Shown in pieces: positions 14,198 through 22,139 of a DNA stretch of 25,639 bases. The DNA comes from JBHJOF01 sp050330055 (GTDB taxonomy: Bacteria > Pseudomonadota > Alphaproteobacteria > Kiloniellales > JAKSDN01): NCBI GenBank assembly GCA_050330055.1, contig JBHJOF010000114.1, forward strand, positions 1 through 25,639. Direction: 5' to 3'. The position numbers and the translations under genes were made by a program. The notes under the pieces were generated by a model. That model did no database searches and was not told the origin of the DNA. It worked only from the letters and a program-made list of their open reading frames with translations. The stretch's first letter is position 1. Every line of letters begins with the position of its first letter.

Positions 14198-14943
14198 GAA
14201 AGCTGATCGCGGCCCTGGCGTGCCGCAACACCGGGACCCGGCTCTATGGCAAGCCGCTGCAGAACCTCGCGCCAGGCTGCACGATTCTCGACCAGATCCT
14301 GGCGACCGTGGCGCGGCTGCCGGGCATCGATACGCCCGTCCTCGGCATCGCCGAGGGCGTGGAGAACCAGGTCTTCGCCGAGATCGCCGAGCGCCGCGGA
14401 ATCTCCTATATCGTCGGCGACGAGGTCGACGTTCTGGCCCGCCTCATCGCCTGCGCCGAGGCCGTCGGCGGGACCGACGTCTTCCGCGTCACCACGGAAT
14501 GCCCCTTCCTCTACTACGAGCCTTTCGCCGAGGCCTGGGCGGCGCACCTGGAGCGGGGCAACGACGTGACTGCGACCGACAACCTGCCCGAGGGCACCCA
14601 TTTCGAGATCTACAAGCTCGAGGCGCTGCGGCGCTCGCACGCCCAGGGCACGGCGGAGCATCGCAGCGAGAACTGCTCACGCTACGTCCGCCAGCATTTC
14701 AACGACTTTCGTGTCCAGGCCATTCTTCCCTCGGAAGACTGCGCGCGTATGGACCTGCGTTTGACCGTGGACTATCCGGAGGACCTGGTGGTCTGCCGCC
14801 AGGTCTATGGGGCGCTGGCCGACAAGGCGCCGCTCATCCCGCTGTCCGACATCATTGCCTTCTTGGACAGCCGTTCCGATCTGAAGGCGCTGGTCGGGCC
14901 CTATACCAAGCCGCGGCGGCTCTGGGACGGCATCTATCCGTGA
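14194..14943 (+). CDS. CMP-sugar cytidylyltransferase (SpsF/NeuA-like)
   Basis: This 249-residue nucleotidyltransferase belongs to the CMP-NeuNAc synthetase / KdsB / SpsF superfamily. The N-terminal CTP-binding loop is CRNTGTRLYGKPL (10-22), equivalent to the RxGSxRLPGK motif. A shared middle segment, VFRVTTECPFL, follows. The protein is most like the SpsF subgroup, whose members occur with NeuB-type synthases and class III aminotransferases. It is the only CMP-activating enzyme in the window, although there are two NeuB homologues. It should therefore activate the product of one or both with CTP before transfer to the glycan. The reading frame extends upstream into the NeuB gene, but the ATG at 14194 forms an ATGA overlap with the preceding stop and is the natural start. 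Confidence 0.85.
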   Translation: MRKLIAALACRNTGTRLYGKPLQNLAPGCTILDQILATVARLPGIDTPVLGIAEGVENQVFAEIAERRGISYIVGDEVDVLARLIACAEAVGGTDVFRVTTECPFLYYEPFAEAWAAHLERGNDVTATDNLPEGTHFEIYKLEALRRSHAQGTAEHRSENCSRYVRQHFNDFRVQAILPSEDCARMDLRLTVDYPEDLVVCRQVYGALADKAPLIPLSDIIAFLDSRSDLKALVGPYTKPRRLWDGIYP

Positions 14944-14956
14944 GGGACCGCCGAGC

Positions 14957-16300
14957 ATGACGGACGCGCGATTGTCCAACTGCCGCCTGTCGTTCCCCCG
15001 CTCGAAAGCCTTCACCGAGCGGATCGAGCGGCTGATTCCCGGCGGCAGCCACACCTATTCGCGCGGCAGTGACCGCTTCCCGCAGGAGGCGCCCAACGGC
15101 ATCGTCCGCGGCAAGGGCGCGCGGCTCTGGGACGCTGACGGCAACTGCCTGGTCGACTGGGCTATGGGGCTGACCGCGGTCTCGCTCGGCCATGCCGACG
15201 AGGAGGTCAACCGGGCGGTTTGCGAGGCGATCGGCAACGGCGTGATCTTCCAGCGCTCCTCGCAGCTCGAGCTCGAGGCGGCCGAAAGCTTCCTTTCCGT
15301 GACCGGCACCGAGATGGTCAAGTTCGCCCGCCACGGCTCGGCGGTCACGACGGCGGCGGTGAAGCTGGCGCGGAGCTACACCGGCCGCGACAAGGTCGCG
15401 GTCCCGGCCGAGCATCCCTTCTTCTCCTACGATGACTGGTTCATCGGAACCACGGCGAGCAATGCCGGCATTCCACAAGACGCCACGCGCCATACGCTGC
15501 GCTTCTCTTACGGCGACCCGGAGTCCCTGCACGCCCTGTTCCGACGCCATCCCGGCGAGATCGCCTGCGTCATGATGGAGCCGATCAAGTTCGATGCGCC
15601 GCCCGAGGGCTACCTGCAGGAGGTCGCGGCGTTGTGCCGGCGCGAGGGCACGGTCTTCGCCCTCGACGAGATGATCTCCGGCCTCAAGTTCGCCGTGCCG
15701 GGAGCCAGCGCCTGGCTCGGTGTCGAGGCCGACCTCTACACCTACGGCAAGGGCATCGCCAACGGATTTGCCAATGCCGCGCTGACCGGCCGGGCGGAGA
15801 TCATGCGGATCGGCGGCTTGGAGCCCAAGGGCGCCCGCAAGGTCTTCCTGCTGTCGACCACGCACGGCGGCGAGGCGGTCGGCCTGGCGGCAACCATCGC
15901 CACCCTGCGCCGGTTCGCCGACGGTAGGCTGGTGCGGGAGAACTGGGAGCGTGGCGAGCGGCTGCGCACGCGGCTGCAGGCGGTGATCGACCGCCACGGT
16001 CTCTCGAATCATCTGCGCCTGAAAGGCTTTCCCTGTCTGATGGCCTTCGAAGTGCTGGGACCCGAGGGCAAGCCCGACCCGGCCTTCCAGACCCTGTTCC
16101 TGCAGGAGGTGATCGCGCATGGCGTGCTGTTGCAGGGCCTTTTCGTCATGACGCCCAGCCACGGCGATGCCGAAATCGCCGACACCGAGCGGGCCTTCGA
16201 CGCGGCCTGCGCCGTCTTCCGCCAGGCCTGCGAGCGCCGCAGCGTCGAGGGGCTGCTGGCCGGCGAGCCCGTGAAGCCGGTGTTCCGGAGGTTCAATTGA
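14957..16300 (+). CDS. Class III aminotransferase, glutamate-1-semialdehyde aminomutase-like
   Basis: This 447-residue PLP enzyme resembles HemL. The opening RIERLIPGGSHTYSRG is family-typical, and ALDEMISGLKF (235-245) contains the cofactor Asp237. TYGKGIANG (262-270) contains the PLP-binding Lys265. The heme-pathway HemL is usually a lone housekeeping gene, while this one sits within a sugar operon after a SpsF-like gene. I therefore read it as a sugar aminotransferase or aminomutase that installs or moves an amino group on a keto-sugar, perhaps one made by the Gfo/Idh enzyme. TGAGGG about 10 bases upstream serves as ribosome site. The stop overlaps the next gene's TTG start (TTGA). True GSA aminomutase activity is a less likely alternative. 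Confidence 0.85.
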   Translation: MTDARLSNCRLSFPRSKAFTERIERLIPGGSHTYSRGSDRFPQEAPNGIVRGKGARLWDADGNCLVDWAMGLTAVSLGHADEEVNRAVCEAIGNGVIFQRSSQLELEAAESFLSVTGTEMVKFARHGSAVTTAAVKLARSYTGRDKVAVPAEHPFFSYDDWFIGTTASNAGIPQDATRHTLRFSYGDPESLHALFRRHPGEIACVMMEPIKFDAPPEGYLQEVAALCRREGTVFALDEMISGLKFAVPGASAWLGVEADLYTYGKGIANGFANAALTGRAEIMRIGGLEPKGARKVFLLSTTHGGEAVGLAATIATLRRFADGRLVRENWERGERLRTRLQAVIDRHGLSNHLRLKGFPCLMAFEVLGPEGKPDPAFQTLFLQEVIAHGVLLQGLFVMTPSHGDAEIADTERAFDAACAVFRQACERRSVEGLLAGEPVKPVFRRFN

Positions 16301-17796
16301 GCCGTCTCGCCGTCTTTCGTTGCGACGCCTCGCCGGAGATCGGCGGCGGCCACGTCATGCGCTCTCTTGTCCTGGCCGACGCGCTGGCCGAGGAGGGCTG
16401 GCGGTGCCTCTTTGCCGTCGGACGGGAGGCCGCGTCGACGGTGCCTGCTCTCTCGGCCACGGCGCATGCGGTGCACGTGATCGAGGACGGGCCGCCGGCC
16501 AGCGAGGCCGCAGCCGTCGGCGAGCTGGCGGAGGGTGACGCCGATCTGCTGGTGGTCGACCACTACGAGCGCGATGCCGCGTTCGAGGCGGCGGCGCGCG
16601 CCTGGGCGCGGCGCGTGATGGCGATCGACGACCTCGCGAACCGCCGCCATGACTGCGACCTGCTGCTCGACCAGTCGCCGGGGCGGCGCGCGACCGACTA
16701 TGACGGGCTGGTCCCTCACGCCACCGCCCGGCTGATCGGGCCGGACTATGCCTTGCTGCGCCCGGCCTTCTACCAGGCCAGGCAGGGCAGCCTAGCTGCA
16801 AGGGGAGCGAATCGCCCGCTGCGGCGCGTGCTGGTCAGCTTCGGCATGGTGGACGGTAAGGGCATGACGTTGCCGGCGCTGGATGCCCTGGCGCAGCTCG
16901 GCCTGCCGCTGGCGGCGGACGTGACGCTTGGCGGATCGACGCCGCTGCGGAAGCAGATCGAGAGCCGCGCGCAGCGGCTGCCGTTCCCGGTAGTGCTGCA
17001 CCAGGCGGTGGAGCAGATGGCGGCGTTGATGTTGGAGGCGGACCTGGCGATTGGTGCGGCCGGAACCTCGGCGCTGGAGCGCTGCTGTCTCGGCCTGCCG
17101 TCGCTCGCCGTGGTAACGGCGGACAACCAGGCGGCGCAGGCAAGGGCGCTGGCCGACGCCGGTGCCGTGGCGCTGGCTGGCCGGTGGGATGCCGTAGACT
17201 CCGAGACTCTGGCGGCCAGCCTTCGCCCGCTCGTGCTCGATGGGGCGTTGCGGGCGGAGATGGCCCTGCGCGCCTTCGCGGTCTGCGATGGCAACGGCGC
17301 GCGGCGCGTGGTGCTCGCCGTCGCTCCCGAGCAGGACAAGGACGGCTTGCCCGTCTCGCTCAGGCTTGCGCGAGGCGACGACTGCGAGACGTTGTTCCAC
17401 TGGCAGTCCGCGCCGGGCTTGCGGCGCTGGTTTCGCAATGCACAAGCGCCGACCTGGGACGAGCACCAGGCTTGGTTCCAGCAGCGCCTGCGACAACTTG
17501 ATGGAAGCCTCTATGTGGTCGAGCGGGACGGCCGCCCCGTTGGCGTAGTGAGGCTCGATGGGCGGGACGACGATCGCTTCGAGTTGTCGGTTCTCGTTGC
17601 GCCGGAGCTGACCGGCATGGGAATCGGAACGGCGGCGCTGCGAAGCGCCCGGCGGTTGTTTCGCGGCACCGAGATGGTGGCCGAGGTGCACCAGGACAAC
17701 CAACCATCCCACAAGGCCTTTCAGCGTGCCGGGTTTCGCCTGAACGGGAGCGGCCGCTATGTAAGCGCAGCGGCGAGGGGAGATCATCGTCCATGA
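16297..17796 (+). CDS. pseG: PseG-GNAT fusion: UDP-sugar hydrolase joined to an N-acetyltransferase
   Basis: The 499-residue protein fuses two pathway steps. Residues 1-340 match PseG, a GT-B-fold hydrolase that removes UDP from UDP-2,4-diacetamido-2,4,6-trideoxy-L-altrose. Evidence is FRCDASPEIGGGHVMRS with catalytic-type His19, DLLVVDHY, VSFGMVDGKG and AIGAAGTSALERCCLGLPSL. Residues about 353-495 form a GNAT domain with the acetyl-CoA loop GMGIGTAAL (440-448) and NQPSHKAFQRAGF (468-480), as in PseH, which acetylates the 4-amino group before hydrolysis. Fusing PseG and PseH activities is sensible because the steps are consecutive. The start is a TTG overlapping the aminotransferase stop. The following comA-like gene overlaps by ATGA. 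Confidence 0.9.
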   Translation: MSRLAVFRCDASPEIGGGHVMRSLVLADALAEEGWRCLFAVGREAASTVPALSATAHAVHVIEDGPPASEAAAVGELAEGDADLLVVDHYERDAAFEAAARAWARRVMAIDDLANRRHDCDLLLDQSPGRRATDYDGLVPHATARLIGPDYALLRPAFYQARQGSLAARGANRPLRRVLVSFGMVDGKGMTLPALDALAQLGLPLAADVTLGGSTPLRKQIESRAQRLPFPVVLHQAVEQMAALMLEADLAIGAAGTSALERCCLGLPSLAVVTADNQAAQARALADAGAVALAGRWDAVDSETLAASLRPLVLDGALRAEMALRAFAVCDGNGARRVVLAVAPEQDKDGLPVSLRLARGDDCETLFHWQSAPGLRRWFRNAQAPTWDEHQAWFQQRLRQLDGSLYVVERDGRPVGVVRLDGRDDDRFELSVLVAPELTGMGIGTAALRSARRLFRGTEMVAEVHQDNQPSHKAFQRAGFRLNGSGRYVSAAARGDHRP

Positions 17797-18569
17797 ACCG
17801 TCTGGTTCTCGATCTTCCGCCGCGCTCGGGCAAGCCGCGCGAGGTCGGTCTCTCCAATCTGGTCGACAACGGCTACGGCCTGGCCGAGCTGGAGGACAAG
17901 CTGGCCTTCTGCCATCCCTTCGTCGACATCGTGAAGCTGGGCTGGGCCTCCGCATATATCACCTCGACCCTGCGCGACAAGGTGGCCCTCTTTGCGCGAT
18001 ACGGTATTCGAACCTGCCCGGGCGGCATGCTGTTCGAGCTCTGCTGGTGGCAGAACAAGGTGAACGATCTCGCCGCCTGGCTGAACGACCTGGGCGTCGA
18101 CATGGTGGAAGTGTCCAACGGCTCGCTCGCCATCCCCGAAGCCGACAAGCGGCGCATGATCGAGCTCTTTGCCGGCAAGGGCTTCACGGTGCTCTCCGAG
18201 GTCGGCAGCAAGGACATCACCGTGGTCAGCCCGCCGGAGGAGTGGGTCGAGTTCGTCCGCGCCGACCTCGCGGCGGGTGCCTGGAAGGTGATTCTCGAAG
18301 GGCGGGCCGACGCCTCCGCAGGGATCTACAATGCGGACGGTTCCCTGCAGGATGCGATCGTCGAGGCGGTGCTTGGCGCCGTGCCGAACGACAATCTGAT
18401 TTTCGAGGCGCCGCACAAGCGGCAGATGACCTGGTTCATCAAGCGCCTGGGCAGCGAGGCCAACATCGGCAACGTGCCCTTGGGCGAGGTTCTGAACCTG
18501 GAGACCCTGCGCCTCGGCCTGCGGGGCGACACGGTTCGCCATTTCCACGAGCGGCAGCGACAGGTCTGA
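17793..18569 (+). CDS. comA: Phosphosulfolactate synthase homologue (ComA)
   Basis: ComA adds sulfite to phosphoenolpyruvate, giving (2R)-2-phospho-3-sulfolactate, the first step of one coenzyme M route. The 258-residue protein (family about 250) matches archaeal ComA along its length. Shared segments are VDIVKLGWAS (44-53, Lys48), GIRTCPGGMLFE (71-82), MVEVSNGS (104-111), TVLSEVGSKD (132-141), WKVILEGRA (164-172), IFEAPHKRQMTWFI (203-216) and LETLRLGLRGDT (236-247). The acidic and lysine residues expected to bind Mg2+, PEP and sulfite in this TIM barrel all appear present. It starts by ATGA overlap with pseG and lies inside a pseudaminic-type operon, with a ComB homologue three genes downstream. 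No ComC, ComD or ComE homologue is visible, so coenzyme M is probably not the product. Confidence 0.9.
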   Translation: MNRLVLDLPPRSGKPREVGLSNLVDNGYGLAELEDKLAFCHPFVDIVKLGWASAYITSTLRDKVALFARYGIRTCPGGMLFELCWWQNKVNDLAAWLNDLGVDMVEVSNGSLAIPEADKRRMIELFAGKGFTVLSEVGSKDITVVSPPEEWVEFVRADLAAGAWKVILEGRADASAGIYNADGSLQDAIVEAVLGAVPNDNLIFEAPHKRQMTWFIKRLGSEANIGNVPLGEVLNLETLRLGLRGDTVRHFHERQRQV

Positions 18570-18604
18570 GACCGGCGCGCAATTTTGATCCGGCGGGCGG
18601 TTAG

Positions 18605-20413
18605 ATGATCGTACTCGGCATCCACGATGGCCACTGCGCCTCCGCCTGCCTGATGGTCGACGGGCGGCTGGTGGCGCTCGCTGCGGAGGAGCGCTTCAGC
18701 CGCTTCAAGAACGATCATGGCTATCCGCGCCAGGCGATCGACTACTGCCTGCGCGCCGGCGGCGTGACGGCGCAGGATCTCGACGAGGTTGCCTTTGCCT
18801 CGACCAACATGGGTACCTTCGCAGTCGGCCTCAAGGCGCTTGCCTCCTTCAGCGGCGACGACTGGCGGCGGATGCATCGCGACTACTGGAAGCCGCGGCT
18901 GTACGACGGCATCAAGCGGCCCGAGGTGCTGGAAGCCCTCTGGCGCGAGCGCTTTCAGAGCGCAGACCATTTCTATGACTTTTCCAACATCGACGGCACC
19001 TACGAGTCTTTGACCAGTCGGGACAAGTCGCAGGCGGTCCGCACAGACGGCGTGCATCGCCATCTCGGCCTGCCGCCCGACCGGGTGCGGTTCTATGACC
19101 ATCACGCATGCCACGCTTACTACGCGCTGTTCGGCAGCCACATCCGCGCCGACGACACCATGGTCTACACGCTGGACGGCGGTGGCGACGCCACCACAAG
19201 CACATTGTTCCGCTTCAAGGGCGGGCGGCTCGAGGAGCTGGCCCGCTCGAATGAGGTGGACGTGGCGCGAATCTACCGCGAGATCACCTTGATCCTGGGC
19301 ATGAAGCTTGGGGAGCACGAGTTCAAGGTCATGGGCCTGGCCCCCTATGCGACGGACCGAGAATTCTACAAGAGCCGCAAAGTATTCGAGGGCATGCTGG
19401 ATGTGGAAGGTGACCTGATCTCCTACGTCGGCGGCCGGCGTTTCCCGGACCTCTATTTCGCTGTCAAGGAGGCCTTCGACGGCCATCGCTTCGACGGCAT
19501 CGCAGCCGCCGTGCAGGACATGTGCGAGACCTCCGTGCAGCGCTGGTTCGAGGTGGTGCAGCGCAAGTACGGCTCCCGGCATGCGGTCTTCGCGGGAGGG
19601 GTCGCCATGAACGTGAAGCTCAACATGCTGCTGGCGGAATCGTCCTTGCTCGATGACTTCTACGTCTGTCCCAGCCCGACCGACGATACGCTGTGCGTAG
19701 GCGCCTGCTATATGGCCGCGACGGCCGGTGACCCCGAGGCCTGGCAGGGCCTTCATCCGATCGAGAATCCCTACATGGGGCCCGCCTATGGGCGGACGGA
19801 GATCGACCGCGCCATCTCCGAGTCCTGCGTGTCGAAGACGGCAGACGTGCGCGAGGCCGTTGATGCTGACGCCGTGGCGGCTTTGCTGGCCGACGGCAAG
19901 GTGGTGGCCCGCTGCTCGGGGCGCATGGAGTACGGCCATCGGGCGCTGGGCAATCGCTCGATTCTCGCCGATCCGCGGCGCGAGGACACGGTTGAGAAGA
20001 TCAACGCGCAGATCAAGTACCGGGATTTCTGGATGCCCTTCGCGCCGGTCATCCTGGCCGAGCGCCAGGACGACTATATCGCGCGGAGCAATCCCCGGAT
20101 TCAGCGGCCCTACATGATGATCGCCGCCCAAACGACCGAGGCGGGCCAGAATGAGTTGCCGGCCGCGATTCACCGGGCCGATCGAACCGCACGGCCGCAG
20201 GTGATTAGTCGCGATCAGAACCCCGACTACTACGACATTATCAAGGCCTTCGAGCGGCGGACCGGCACGGGAGCGCTGCTCAACACGTCGTTCAACCTGC
20301 ACGGCGAGCCGATCGTCTGCACGCCAAGCGATGCAATCTCCACCTTCAGGCGGAGCGCCCTGGACGTTCTCTTGATGGAGGATGTTGCCCTTATCCGGCG
20401 CGACTTGGAGTAG
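18605..20413 (+). CDS. O-carbamoyltransferase (TobZ/CmcH/NodU family)
   Basis: This 602-residue enzyme of the NodU/CmcH/TobZ family moves a carbamoyl group from carbamoyl phosphate, via carbamoyl-AMP, to a hydroxyl. The Kae1-like N-terminal domain begins LGIHDGHCASACL. DHHACHAYYA (165-174) gives the metal-binding histidines, and VYTLDGGGDATTS (187-199) is the ATP/phosphate loop region. The C-terminal carbamoyltransferase domain has RMEYGHRALGNRSILADPR and NTSFNLHGEPIVCTPSDAI, both family hallmarks. By context it should place an O-carbamoyl group on the cluster's sugar or on its acyl side chain. There is a 35-base gap after the comA stop and 8 bases before the ATP-grasp gene. The length is normal for the family and no key motif is missing. 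Confidence 0.92.
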   Translation: MIVLGIHDGHCASACLMVDGRLVALAAEERFSRFKNDHGYPRQAIDYCLRAGGVTAQDLDEVAFASTNMGTFAVGLKALASFSGDDWRRMHRDYWKPRLYDGIKRPEVLEALWRERFQSADHFYDFSNIDGTYESLTSRDKSQAVRTDGVHRHLGLPPDRVRFYDHHACHAYYALFGSHIRADDTMVYTLDGGGDATTSTLFRFKGGRLEELARSNEVDVARIYREITLILGMKLGEHEFKVMGLAPYATDREFYKSRKVFEGMLDVEGDLISYVGGRRFPDLYFAVKEAFDGHRFDGIAAAVQDMCETSVQRWFEVVQRKYGSRHAVFAGGVAMNVKLNMLLAESSLLDDFYVCPSPTDDTLCVGACYMAATAGDPEAWQGLHPIENPYMGPAYGRTEIDRAISESCVSKTADVREAVDADAVAALLADGKVVARCSGRMEYGHRALGNRSILADPRREDTVEKINAQIKYRDFWMPFAPVILAERQDDYIARSNPRIQRPYMMIAAQTTEAGQNELPAAIHRADRTARPQVISRDQNPDYYDIIKAFERRTGTGALLNTSFNLHGEPIVCTPSDAISTFRRSALDVLLMEDVALIRRDLE

Positions 20414-20421
20414 GACGGCCG

Positions 20422-21468
20422 GTGGATATCGTAAACGTGCTCCTGATGCCGGGAGGCGGGCCGGGTATCCTGGCGCAGCTTGCCGCCTTGAAGTCATCCA
20501 CGAAGTATCGCAGTCGGGCCATCCTGGCGGACGCCAACCCTGCCTCGGGCAACCTCTTTCTGCCCGAGGTGGATGCCGCCTATCGCATGCCATTGTGCAG
20601 TGACGACGGCTACCTGATTGCCCTGATTCGCTTGATCGAGCGCGAGCAGATCGGCGTGCTCTACTCCGGTCTTGATGAAGAGCTGCCGGTTCTGGCCCGT
20701 TGTCGCCGGTCGATTGAGCAGCACGGCTGTCGCCTGCTGCTGCCGCCGGCCGAAGCCCTGGACTGCGCCCTCGACAAAGGCGCTATGTTTGCGCGGCTGG
20801 ATGGCCTGGTCCGGATGCCGAGGACCTGGATGCTCAATGACGCGTTCGATGCCGATCGGGTCTGGGCGGAGCTTGCTGGCCGCGTTGTGGTGAAGGTGCT
20901 GTCGTCTCGGGGCGGGCGGAAGATCTACATGCCGGAGGATGGCGACGAGTACGATTTCGTCCTGAGCAGAGTGCGCAAGCAGTCGGCAGCGACTGGAGAG
21001 CGGTTTCTGGTACAGGAACTGATCGAGGGCGAGGAGTTCAACGTCAGCAGCCTGCATGCGCCCGACGGCGCGCTCGTCTATGCGGTCAGCCGCCGGAAGT
21101 TCGAGACGCGGCGCATGAAGAGCACGACGACGGCGGCCGTGATCGAGCGCAACGACATGATGACCGAGCAGGCGGTAGCCGCGGTCGAGGCTTTGGGCCT
21201 GGTGCCCGGCTTCAATAACGTGGAAGCCATTGTCTCGCGGGACGATGGTCTGCCCTATCTGATCGAGGTGAACGGCGGACGGACGGCCGCGCAGGACATG
21301 AACCTGGTAGCGGCGGGGATCAACCTGACCGACCTGCTGATCGACCTTTCCCATGGCCGGGCGGTCGAAGCCGTGGCGCATCCGCGCGACGGCATTGCCA
21401 TCCTCAAGATCCGCAAGGATGTCGTGGTGGAGTACGCCGACATCGCCGCGCGGGTCTCTGTTCCATGA
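20422..21468 (+). CDS. ATP-grasp ligase (CarB/PylC-like)
   Basis: The 348-residue protein begins at GTG 20422. An N-terminal pre-ATP-grasp domain has LLMPGGGPGILAQLAALK and ILADANPASG. The ATP-grasp core begins with LDKGAMF (117-123). VVVKVLSSRGGR (155-166) is the nucleotide-binding lysine and glycine-rich loop, VQELIEGEEFNVSS (197-210) covers the adenine-binding region, and YLIEVNGGRTAAQD (279-292) carries the Mg2+-binding Glu and Asn. ATP-grasp ligases activate a carboxylate as acyl phosphate and join it to an amine or similar nucleophile. The stop overlaps the ComB-like gene (ATGA). This makes sulfolactate, which has a free carboxylate after ComB action, an attractive acyl donor and an amino sugar an attractive acceptor. 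That pairing is inference; an amino acid could be used instead. Confidence 0.85.
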   Translation: MDIVNVLLMPGGGPGILAQLAALKSSTKYRSRAILADANPASGNLFLPEVDAAYRMPLCSDDGYLIALIRLIEREQIGVLYSGLDEELPVLARCRRSIEQHGCRLLLPPAEALDCALDKGAMFARLDGLVRMPRTWMLNDAFDADRVWAELAGRVVVKVLSSRGGRKIYMPEDGDEYDFVLSRVRKQSAATGERFLVQELIEGEEFNVSSLHAPDGALVYAVSRRKFETRRMKSTTTAAVIERNDMMTEQAVAAVEALGLVPGFNNVEAIVSRDDGLPYLIEVNGGRTAAQDMNLVAAGINLTDLLIDLSHGRAVEAVAHPRDGIAILKIRKDVVVEYADIAARVSVP

Positions 21469-22139
21469 GTGTATGCCGGACCCTGGCGGATGTTGCCAAG
21501 CTGCCGGAGACCGTGGTGGTGATCGATGTCTTCCGTTCCAGCAACACCGTGCTTGCTGTGCTGGCGATGGGCGCCGAGCGTGTCGTGACGGTGGAAGGGA
21601 TCGACCAGGCGCGCGCCCTCAAGCAGGCCAATCCGAGCTGGCTGCTACTCGGTGAGCGGGGCGGGCGCCGTTTGCCCGACACCGATGGCGACAACTCGCC
21701 GGCGCAGGTCTTGCCCGACTTCGCGGGGGCTACGGTGATCCTTACGACCTCGGGCGGCACGCGCTGCATCGAGGCCTGCGGTCCAGAGCAAAGCGTCTAT
21801 CTTGGCAGCTTCGCCAACTCCGCCAGCCTCGTGGAAGTGCTGAAACGCAATGCCGCGGGAAGCGATGTCGGCTTCTGGGCCGTGGGCGTGCGAGGCGAAG
21901 AGCCGGCCGAGGAGGACGACCTCTGCGCCGACTATCTGGATGCGCTTTGGCGTGGCGATCCAGCGGACTTCGAGGCAATACGGCTCGTACTGCTTTCCTG
22001 CCCGGGAGCAGACCGCCTGCGCCGGTTTGGGCAAGAGGCGGATCTGGCCTTCTGCGCCGCGCTCGACAGCCACGACGTGGTTCCGCGACGAGTTCCTTTT
22101 GACAATGGCCTGTGGTGCCTGGTGAATGCAGCAGCGTGA
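21465..22139 (+). CDS. comB: 2-phosphosulfolactate phosphatase homologue (ComB)
   Basis: ComB is a Mg2+-dependent phosphatase that turns 2-phospho-3-sulfolactate into 3-sulfolactate. This 224-residue protein has the family's ordered motifs: VVIDVFRSSNTVLA (18-31), LLGERGG (61-67), GDNSPAQ (75-81), VILTTSGGTR (91-100), YLGSFANSA (112-120) and EEDDLCADYL (149-158). The fold is peculiar to ComB, so chance resemblance is unlikely. It follows the ATP-grasp gene with ATGA overlap and runs 14 bases into the NeuB/PseI gene. With the ComA homologue at 17793 it makes a complete two-step route from PEP and sulfite to sulfolactate inside a surface-sugar operon. ComB-family proteins also occur where coenzyme M is not made, so other 2-phospho-2-hydroxy acids could be substrates. 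Confidence 0.9.
   Translation: MSVCRTLADVAKLPETVVVIDVFRSSNTVLAVLAMGAERVVTVEGIDQARALKQANPSWLLLGERGGRRLPDTDGDNSPAQVLPDFAGATVILTTSGGTRCIEACGPEQSVYLGSFANSASLVEVLKRNAAGSDVGFWAVGVRGEEPAEEDDLCADYLDALWRGDPADFEAIRLVLLSCPGADRLRRFGQEADLAFCAALDSHDVVPRRVPFDNGLWCLVNAAA

Noticed and set aside
18326..20593. A 755-codon minus-strand open frame opposite comA and the carbamoyltransferase
   Set aside because: It covers two well-identified genes on the other strand and its translation has no recognisable domain.
21171..21179. A second GGCGGTAGC inside the ATP-grasp gene, considered as another ops site
   Set aside because: The following bases are CGC and not N-T-G, and it lies deep in a coding sequence with no promoter.
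17793..22139. Coenzyme M biosynthesis as the purpose of comA/comB
   Set aside because: No sulfolactate dehydrogenase or sulfopyruvate decarboxylase genes accompany them and all neighbours are surface-sugar genes; genes elsewhere in the genome cannot be excluded.
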